From Paracoccaceae bacterium (GTDB taxonomy: Bacteria > Pseudomonadota > Alphaproteobacteria > Rhodobacterales > Rhodobacteraceae): DNA of 23,142 nt. Shown piece after piece: positions 17,571-23,142 of the stretch. The stretch lies in assembly GCA_002400675.1 (NCBI GenBank), contig NVQY01000018.1, forward strand, positions 1-23,142, written 5' to 3'. Under the pieces are notes generated by a model. It saw nothing but the letters and a program-made list of their open reading frames with translations, had not been told where the DNA came from and did not search any database. How positions within the stretch are numbered: the stretch's first letter is position 1; each line of letters starts with the position of its first letter. The position numbers were made by a program, and so were the translations under genes.

Positions 17571-18191
17571 ATGAGCAGCACACAAACCTTGCGACCGGAT
17601 TCCAGGAAAACTGACTCCGGGCAAGTGGATTCCAAACGACTGACCCGTCGTGGCTTTACCCTTATGGGCCTTGCGGGCGTGACGACAATCGCCGCGTGTG
17701 GCAATGGCGTCGGCAGCGGCGGCGCAGGTAAAATAGACGCAAGGGTCGAAGCGACGCTGGCACAGATGTACAACGAATTCCCCAACACGGTCGATCTGTC
17801 GCGCAAGTCAAGCGGCATGCTGATCATGCCTCTGGTGACCGAAGCCGGGTTTGGTTTGGGTGGTGCCTATGGGCGCGGCGCGTTGCAGGTGAATGGCGTC
17901 ACGGTTGATTATTACTCCAACACCAAAATCACCGGTGGGTTTCAGATCGGGGCGTTGCAATATGCGCATGTGCTGTTTTTCATGACCGATGACGCGCTAA
18001 GCGATTTCCGCCGAGGCTCAGGCTGGACCGCAGGCGCGGATATTGGATATGTGGTTTCAGATCAGGGCGATTCGATCAGCGCAGATACCAACACCCTGCG
18101 TTCTCCGGTGCTGGCGGCGGTATTTGGTCAGGCAGGATTGCATGTCGGGGCGACGCTGGAAGGGTCGAAATACAGCCGCATCATTCCCTGA
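17571..18191 (+). CDS. SYLF (YSC84-type) domain lipoprotein with Tat-like signal
   Basis: The 206-residue protein has a long polar N-terminus, then a twin-arginine-like motif TRRGFTLMG (R26-R27), a hydrophobic stretch, and the lipobox TIAAC with C43. This suggests export by Tat and lipidation at Cys43. The mature part (about 60-206) is a SYLF domain: GMLIMPLVTEAGFGLGGAYG, then GGFQIGALQYAHVLFF and a closing HVGATLEGSKYSRI. SYLF domains are associated with lipid binding, but the bacterial role is unclear. It is a distant paralogue of the secreted SYLF protein at 8020-8724 but lacks its 11-residue repeats. It is probably monocistronic, with its own promoter and a hairpin block behind it. Confidence 0.88.
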   Translation: MSSTQTLRPDSRKTDSGQVDSKRLTRRGFTLMGLAGVTTIAACGNGVGSGGAGKIDARVEATLAQMYNEFPNTVDLSRKSSGMLIMPLVTEAGFGLGGAYGRGALQVNGVTVDYYSNTKITGGFQIGALQYAHVLFFMTDDALSDFRRGSGWTAGADIGYVVSDQGDSISADTNTLRSPVLAAVFGQAGLHVGATLEGSKYSRIIP

Positions 18192-18229
18192 TCGACCGTT
18201 GCACCCGGTTACAGCACCAAGCCGCGCCA

Positions 18230-18275
18230 AAAATTTTTTCTCAAAAATTTTGATAATTTTCTTAATAAGAAAATT
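18230..18275. terminator. two AT-only hairpins after the SYLF lipoprotein gene
   Basis: AAAATTTTT (18230-18238) pairs with AAAAATTTT (18243-18251). Next, AATTTTCTT (18255-18263) pairs across AAT with AAGAAAATT (18267-18275). The block stands out as almost pure A/T in GC-rich DNA. For the minus-strand transcript coming from 18335 it would supply a T-rich tail behind the GC-rich hairpin at 18284-18325. Confidence 0.5.
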
Positions 18276-18283
18276 GCGCCGGC

Positions 18284-18325
18284 AATCGCCGCACGCGACC
18301 CGCCTTTGGGTGCGTTGCGGCGATT
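18284..18325. terminator. large GC-rich hairpin between convergent genes
   Basis: The outer arms AATCGCCGCA and TGCGGCGATT are perfect. After a continuing CGC/GCG pair and one unpaired base on each side, ACCC pairs with GGGT around the loop GCCTTT, giving 17 base pairs in total. It lies 9 bp beyond the stop of the minus-strand dehydrogenase gene, followed in that direction by the T-rich block at 18230-18275. That makes a good terminator for this gene and possibly for the SYLF gene from the other side. Confidence 0.65.
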
Positions 18326-18334
18326 ACAAAGGTT

Positions 18335-19207
18335 TCAGCCCATCATGTTTAAGCGTTTGATCAGGCTTGATGTGTCCCAGCGCCCGCCGCCCAGTTTCTG
18401 GACGTCCTTGTAAAACTGATCGACCAGTGCCGTGACCGGCAGGCTGGCCCCGGTTTCATCCGCAGTATCCAGACAGATGCCCAGATCCTTGCGCATCCAA
18501 TCCACCGCAAAGCCATGTTCGAAATGATCGTCAATCATCGTCTCATACCGGTTCGACATCTGCCAGCTGCCTGCGGCACCCTGGCTGATCACTTCGACCA
18601 CCGCGCGCCCATCAAGGCCGGCCTTGTCGGCGAAATGCAACGCTTCGCTCAGGCCCTGCACCAAACCGGCGATGGCGATCTGGTTGCACATCTTGGTCAT
18701 CTGCCCGGCCCCGCTGCCGCCGATCCGCCGGCAGATCCGCGCATAGGCCGCCATGATGGGTTCCGCGCGGGCATAGGCCCCTTCGTCGCCACCGCACATG
18801 ACCGACAACGCACCGTTTTCCGCGCCCGCCTGACCGCCCGACACCGGCGCATCAACAAAGCTGATCTGGCGCGCGTCGGCGGCGGCGAACAATTCGCGGG
18901 TGACTTTGGCCGAAACCGTGGTGTGATCGACAAACACCGACCCGCCCGGCATTCCGGCCAATGCGCCGTCGTCGCCAAGGCAGACGCTGCGCAGGTCATC
19001 ATCGTTGCCGACGCAGGCCATCACAAAATCCGCGCCCTGAGCTGCCGCGCTTGGGGTTGCCGCCGACGTGCCGCCATGTTCGACCACCCAGGCCTCGGCT
19101 TTGGCGGCGGTGCGGTTATAGACCGTCACGTCATGCCCCGCCGCCTGCAAATGCCCCGCCATCGGGTATCCCATCACCCCAAGTCCCAGAAACGCCAGTT
19201 TTGCCAT
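18335..19207 (-). CDS. NAD(P)-dependent beta-hydroxyacid dehydrogenase (3-hydroxyisobutyrate dehydrogenase family)
   Basis: The 290-residue protein starts with a Rossmann motif, FLGLGVMGYPMAGHL (6-20). It has the substrate-binding DAPVSGG (119-125) and the catalytic Lys172 in GQMTKMCNQ, all typical of the family that includes 3-hydroxyisobutyrate dehydrogenase and tartronate semialdehyde reductase. The motifs do not decide between these substrates, and there are no valine or glyoxylate pathway genes alongside. ATG 19207 is preceded by AAGGGGA with a good spacing and places the Rossmann motif at the usual distance; a longer frame to 19297 would add an unlikely leader. It is divergent from the acylase gene. 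Confidence 0.9.
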   Translation of the reverse strand: MAKLAFLGLGVMGYPMAGHLQAAGHDVTVYNRTAAKAEAWVVEHGGTSAATPSAAAQGADFVMACVGNDDDLRSVCLGDDGALAGMPGGSVFVDHTTVSAKVTRELFAAADARQISFVDAPVSGGQAGAENGALSVMCGGDEGAYARAEPIMAAYARICRRIGGSGAGQMTKMCNQIAIAGLVQGLSEALHFADKAGLDGRAVVEVISQGAAGSWQMSNRYETMIDDHFEHGFAVDWMRKDLGICLDTADETGASLPVTALVDQFYKDVQKLGGGRWDTSSLIKRLNMMG

Positions 19208-19338
19208 GTGCTTTCCCCTTGATCCGTCTTGCACTAAATTGATTTGCTGCTTAGCAGGCATTGGCGGCAGATGAAACGTCAGGGCCGTGGGATTCACCGC
19301 GCGGGTCCCTGCCCCGGCAACTACAAGGAACCGACCCC

Positions 19339-21804
19339 ATGGGAATTCTCTTTCGCTGGTTGCTGCGGATCACCGCCGGGTTGGTTGTATTGGTGGTACT
19401 GGCGGTTGTTCTGATCTATTTTCTCGCCTCGCAATCCCTGCCCGATTACGACCACACTGTCGATGTGACCGGCCTCGAAGGCCCGGTCGAAATCGTGCGC
19501 GACAACGCCAACGTTCCGCATATTCTGGCCGAGACCGACGCAGGTGTGTATTTTGGTCTGGGCTATGCCCATGCGCAGGACCGCCTGTGGCAGATGACCA
19601 TCATGCGCCGCACCGTACAGGGCCGCCTGTCCGAAGTGTTCGGCACTCGCACCCTTAAAATCGACCGGCTGTTGCGCCGCCTTGACCTTTACCGGCTGGC
19701 GGCGGCGTCGGTCAAAGTTCAGGACGCCGCCACCCTTTCCGCGCTTGAGGCCTATTCCGCTGGCGTCAACGCCCGTCTGGCCGAGATCAACGAAGAGGCG
19801 CTGGGACGTGGTGCCCCCGAGATGTTCCTGTTCAACGCCCCGATCGCCCCGTGGCAGCCGGCTGATTCCATCGCTATGATCAAGTTGATGGCGCTGCAAC
19901 TGTCCGGCCATCTTGAAAACGAAGTGCTGCGGGCGCGCACATCGCTGATGCTGAACGACGCCGCACGGCTGGCCGATATCCTGCCTGATGCGCCGGGCAC
20001 CGGCGTCGCCGCGCTACCGGAATACGCCAGCCTGTTTCCCGATCTGCCGCAATATGCCGACTCCATTGCGATGCCCGGCGACCCGCTGTCACCATTTCCG
20101 CGCAGCGGTCTGGCCGGGGCTTCGAACGCGTGGAGCGCGGCCCCCTCGCGGTCGGCCTCGGGGGGCACGTTGCTGGCCAATGATCCGCATATGAAATTCA
20201 CCGCGCCGACGATCTGGTATCTGGCGCGGCTGGAACTGGCCAAGGGCGGGGTGATCGGCGGGACAATTCCCGGCATTCCTGCGGTGATGACCGGGCGCAG
20301 CGACAAGTTGGGCTGGGGCATAACTTCGTCCTATCTGGATGATCAGGACGTCTATATCGAAAAGCTGAACCCCAACAATCCAGAGGAATACCTGACCCCG
20401 CAGGGCTATAAACCGTTCGACACCCGCCCCTCGATCATCAACATCAAGGACGCCGCCCCCATCACCCTGACCTTGCGCTGGAGCGAGAATGGCCCGGTTC
20501 TGCCCGGTTCCCTCTACAACCTCGCCACCGTGACTCCACCCGGCCATGTGGCGGCGCTGGCCTGGACCGCGCTTAGCCCGGCGGACACCTCGATGAGTGC
20601 GGCGATTGGCCTGATGGGGGCCGCCACCGTGCAAGAGGCGATCACCCTGTCCGAAGGGTACATCGCACCATCGCAGAACCTGTCGCTGGTGGATCAAAAC
20701 TCGATCGCCATGAAGATGATCGGGGCCACCCCGCGCCGGGACCCGCGCCATCAAAGCAAGGGGCGCCTGCCGTCACAGGGCTGGCGCGTTGAGAACCGCT
20801 GGCTGGGGCGCGCGCCCTATGCGGCCAACCCGGAATTCATCAATCCGCGCGGCGGCATCCTGGGCAATACCAACAACAAAATCCTTGAGCGCCCGTTTCC
20901 CAACAACGTGTCCTACGTCTGGGGCGACACCCAGCGGATCAACCGCTGGCAAAAGCTGATGCAGTCGCGCCAGGTACATACCCGCGACAGTTTCATCGAA
21001 GCCCAGCTTGATCCGGTCAGCATCACCGCCCGGTCGCTGTTGCCGCTGATCGGCGCGGATCTGTGGTTCACTGGTCAATCGGCCCCCGAAGGCACGCCCC
21101 TGCGACAGCGCGAAATCGCGCTGGCCCTGCTGGCGGACTGGAACGGAGAGATGAACGAACACCTACCCGAACCGCTGATCTATGCGGCGTGGCTGCGGGC
21201 GTTGCAGGCGCGGCTGATTGGCGACGAGTTGGGGCCGCTGGCCGATGAATTCACCCATGTAGAGCCGCTTTTTATCGAACGGGTGTTCCGCAATGTCGAT
21301 GGCGCGGCCATATGGTGCGACGTGCGTCAAAGCACGATTATTGAGAGCTGCACCGATATGGCGCGTCTGGCGCTGGACGACGCTTTGGTGCAGATCGGCG
21401 AGAAATACGGCACGGCGTTAGAGTCGCTGCGCTGGGGCGACGCGCATCAGGCGACCCATGATCACCCGACGCTGGGCAAAATTCCGATCCTGCGTTATTT
21501 CGTCAATATCCGCCAATCCACCAGCGGCGGCGACAATACGTTGCTGCGCGGGCGCACCGCCGGGTCGGGGCCAAACCCGTTCGCCAATGTGCATGGGGCC
21601 GGCTATCGTGGCGTGTATGATTTCGCTGACCCGGACAGTTCGGTTTTCATCACCTCAACCGGGCAATCAGGGCATTTCCTGTCGCGCCATTACGACGATC
21701 TGGCACAGCTTTGGCGGCGCGGCGAATACATCCCCATGTCACTGGACATGAATCTGGCGCGTGCGGCCTCGGTCGGGGTTACGTGGCTAAGGCCGCGCCC
21801 CTGA
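19339..21804 (+). CDS. penicillin acylase family protein (Ntn hydrolase, S45)
   Basis: The 821-residue precursor has one N-terminal hydrophobic segment (about 8-31), a signal anchor or signal peptide for the periplasm. The alpha-chain motif YFGLGYAHAQDRLWQM (72-87) follows. Ser262 in AGASNAW is the expected new N-terminal nucleophile of the beta chain after self-cleavage, followed by GGTLLANDPHM. The conserved asparagines of GNTNN are near 510. Members hydrolyse amide bonds of beta-lactams, acyl-homoserine lactones or other acyl amides; the true substrate here is unknown. ATG 19339 has AAGGAA eight bases upstream, so the longer frame to 19261 is not needed. It is probably a single-gene unit. 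Confidence 0.92.
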   Translation: MGILFRWLLRITAGLVVLVVLAVVLIYFLASQSLPDYDHTVDVTGLEGPVEIVRDNANVPHILAETDAGVYFGLGYAHAQDRLWQMTIMRRTVQGRLSEVFGTRTLKIDRLLRRLDLYRLAAASVKVQDAATLSALEAYSAGVNARLAEINEEALGRGAPEMFLFNAPIAPWQPADSIAMIKLMALQLSGHLENEVLRARTSLMLNDAARLADILPDAPGTGVAALPEYASLFPDLPQYADSIAMPGDPLSPFPRSGLAGASNAWSAAPSRSASGGTLLANDPHMKFTAPTIWYLARLELAKGGVIGGTIPGIPAVMTGRSDKLGWGITSSYLDDQDVYIEKLNPNNPEEYLTPQGYKPFDTRPSIINIKDAAPITLTLRWSENGPVLPGSLYNLATVTPPGHVAALAWTALSPADTSMSAAIGLMGAATVQEAITLSEGYIAPSQNLSLVDQNSIAMKMIGATPRRDPRHQSKGRLPSQGWRVENRWLGRAPYAANPEFINPRGGILGNTNNKILERPFPNNVSYVWGDTQRINRWQKLMQSRQVHTRDSFIEAQLDPVSITARSLLPLIGADLWFTGQSAPEGTPLRQREIALALLADWNGEMNEHLPEPLIYAAWLRALQARLIGDELGPLADEFTHVEPLFIERVFRNVDGAAIWCDVRQSTIIESCTDMARLALDDALVQIGEKYGTALESLRWGDAHQATHDHPTLGKIPILRYFVNIRQSTSGGDNTLLRGRTAGSGPNPFANVHGAGYRGVYDFADPDSSVFITSTGQSGHFLSRHYDDLAQLWRRGEYIPMSLDMNLARAASVGVTWLRPRP

Positions 21805-21829
21805 AGCGCAAAACACTGTAAGGGTCGGC

Positions 21830-22009
21830 TCAGGCGGCCTGCCAGCTATCTACCGCAAGCGCGCGGATGTCCGCCGCGTCGTCAGTATCTATCTGGGCAC
21901 GGGCAAAGCTGCGTGCGCGCAACCGGGTGCTGGTGCGGTTGGACAGGGATTCCTGGCGCAGCAGTTCAAATAATTGCGCGTGGCGCGTGGTGGTCAGATC
22001 AGGTGGCAT
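21830..22009 (-). CDS. 59-residue hypothetical protein
   Basis: A short frame runs from ATG 22009 to TGA 21830 with GGAGAG seven bases upstream, a good ribosome binding site. The product is hydrophilic: the N-terminal part TTRHAQLFELLRQESLSNR looks helical, an arginine-rich middle follows (TRLRARSFARAQ), then an acidic patch DTDDAADIRALAVDSW. No signal peptide, membrane segment or known motif was recognised. It lies 121 bp behind the multihaem cytochrome gene on the same strand and ends 25 bp from the convergent acylase gene. Codon choice looks like that of its neighbours. The gene call rests on the ribosome binding site and on no other gene occupying the space. Confidence 0.6.
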   Translation of the reverse strand: MPPDLTTTRHAQLFELLRQESLSNRTSTRLRARSFARAQIDTDDAADIRALAVDSWQAA

Positions 22010-22130
22010 GGCAGCTCTCCGGCAGATCGGGGATCAACAAACGATGCCTGCAAAATATGCCGAAGGTGCGACCAACTCGTGACGATTACGCGGTCAAAAG
22101 CCCTTATATACTCCCAATTTCACGCAATTC

Positions 22131-23142
22131 TTAACGGCCGATCTGTCCCATCAGTCGCATCAAACCGGGGTCATCCGGCACCTTGTCCACCGCCCGGCGC
22201 AGCACCCGCCCCGCCGCCTCTGGCCCGTCCAAAGCGTCGGTCAGGCGCGCCAGCATCACCCAGGCGTCGGCGCGTTGCGGGTCAAGGCGCACCACCTCCT
22301 GAAAGGCCTGCAACGCGGCGGGGAAATTGCGCAGCGTCAGCGCGGTGCCGCCCATCACCAGATGGGTTTCGGGAAAGTCCAGCTTGTTGCCCAGTGATTT
22401 CTGCCAGTCGCCCATGGCCGCGTTCACCATCACCCCTTGCGAGCGCGCCAGTTGGTCGGGCGGCGTGTCCAGCAGTTGCTTGGCCGTGGCAATGCGCACC
22501 GAACGCATCTTGTCGCTGAGCAGCGGCATCAGCCGGGTCAGACGGGTTTGTACATCAACCCCACGTTGCAGCGGCGCGGCATTGGCGCGGATCAGCGGGT
22601 CGGCATTGCGCAACAAGGGCGCGGTGGCCTCGGCCAGTTGCGGATTTGTCTGCGATTGCAACAGGTTCAGCGCGGTTGCCCGCACGATACCCGGTTGATC
22701 CTCGTTCGGGGCCAGCGTCAGCAGATCGCCCGAAACCTTGTCGGGGGCGGCGCGCCCGGCGGCCAGAACCTGACCGTAATGCGGCCCGCGCCGGGTTGAG
22801 TTGGGATACCAGACCGCGATCTGCGCCGCCGCCCAGTCCGGACTCTTGCCTTGATGACAGGCGGTGCAGGCATCCGGCGCGCCGGTCTGCGCCCCAAGGT
22901 CCGGGCGCGGGATGCGGAACGAATGATCGCGCCGTCCGTCAATGCCCATGTAGACCTGTTCGGGCATGTGGCAGTTCTTGCACTGCGCGCCCTCGCTGCC
23001 CACGGGATGGAACGTGTGGTCGGGGCTGTCGTAGGTGGTCTTGGTCAGGTTTGGAAAATCCGGGTTACCGGCGGGCGAATGGCATTGGGCGCAGACTGCG
23101 TTGCCCATCGCCTTTAACTCGGCGTCATGCGGGTTGTGGCAG
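22131..23142 (-). CDS. multihaem cytochrome c with HEAT- and TPR-like repeats (partial, C-terminal part)
   Basis: The frame is open through the right edge, so the N-terminus is missing. The visible part begins CHNPHDAELKA, the end of one haem site, followed by three complete CxxCH motifs: CAQCH, CKNCH and CTACH. Between them is the block MPEQVYMGIDGRRDHSFRIP and later SPDWAAAQIAVWYP, which I recognise from TPR-containing multihaem cytochrome proteins. After the haems comes a helical HEAT-like region (NLLQSQTNPQLAEATAPLLR onward), then a TPR-like unit (NFPAALQAFQEVVRLDPQRA) and a closing helical repeat. It would be exported and mature in the periplasm. Electron transfer or redox sensing is likely; partners are not visible. 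ATG 23108 is internal. Confidence 0.8.
   Translation of the reverse strand, partial: CHNPHDAELKAMGNAVCAQCHSPAGNPDFPNLTKTTYDSPDHTFHPVGSEGAQCKNCHMPEQVYMGIDGRRDHSFRIPRPDLGAQTGAPDACTACHQGKSPDWAAAQIAVWYPNSTRRGPHYGQVLAAGRAAPDKVSGDLLTLAPNEDQPGIVRATALNLLQSQTNPQLAEATAPLLRNADPLIRANAAPLQRGVDVQTRLTRLMPLLSDKMRSVRIATAKQLLDTPPDQLARSQGVMVNAAMGDWQKSLGNKLDFPETHLVMGGTALTLRNFPAALQAFQEVVRLDPQRADAWVMLARLTDALDGPEAAGRVLRRAVDKVPDDPGLMRLMGQIGR

Noticed and set aside
19183..19257. Possible plus-strand promoter TTGCAC-N17-TAGCAG upstream of the acylase gene
   Set aside because: The -10 matches only 3 of 6 consensus bases; too weak to list as a feature.
1..23142. tRNA, rRNA, CRISPR arrays, insertion sequences, phage genes, toxin-antitoxin pairs
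   Set aside because: No cloverleaf, rRNA-like segment, regularly spaced repeats, transposase, integrase or matching small gene pair was seen on either strand.

Overview
The window looks like a piece of chromosome from an alphaproteobacterium of the Rhodobacteraceae (Roseobacter/Rhodobacter group). The DNA is GC-rich and tightly packed, with genes on both strands. The zwf-pgl-pgi cluster, the Usg-family gene, a GyrA beginning MNDTP, and a four-helix membrane protein directly upstream of mfd all fit that group. No rRNA, tRNA, CRISPR array, insertion sequence or phage gene was seen. Most of the window is ordinary core genome.

Layout. 1-2.1 kb: a YceI-like secreted protein with a peptidoglycan-binding-like tail (cut by the left edge), a DOPA 4,5-dioxygenase-family protein, and a divergent hotdog thioesterase. 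2.1-5.9 kb: a minus-strand operon zwf > pgl > pgi, the upper branch of glucose 6-phosphate metabolism that feeds the Entner-Doudoroff and pentose phosphate routes. 6.0-7.9 kb: a divergently transcribed radical SAM protein of unknown function, converging on a PlsC-like acyltransferase. 8.0-9.1 kb: a SYLF-domain secreted protein and an Usg-family protein, probably co-transcribed. 9.3-12.0 kb: gyrA. 12.3-16.3 kb: mfd with its membrane-protein neighbour. 16.4-18.2 kb: hemB and a second SYLF protein carrying a Tat-type lipoprotein signal. 18.3-21.8 kb: a beta-hydroxyacid dehydrogenase and a divergent penicillin-acylase-family hydrolase. 21.8-23.1 kb: a 59-residue orphan protein and the C-terminal part of a multihaem cytochrome c with HEAT- and TPR-like repeats (cut by the right edge).

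Two genes are easily missed: the left-edge YceI-like gene (minus strand, open at the edge) and the 59-residue gene at 21830-22009. Non-coding structure includes two copies of a short dispersed inverted repeat (GTAGGGTGGG-N5-CCCACGCT), a 16-bp perfect hairpin behind gyrA, a compound terminator block at 18.2-18.3 kb, and a 15-bp palindrome between zwf and the radical SAM gene.

I found no clear new multi-gene system. The best leads are the radical SAM protein with six extra C-terminal cysteines, the YceI/peptidoglycan-binding fusion, the haem/HEAT/TPR protein with the small orphan gene behind it, and the conserved-looking pairing of mfd with a membrane protein. Function assignments come from motif recognition by eye; no database search was possible.
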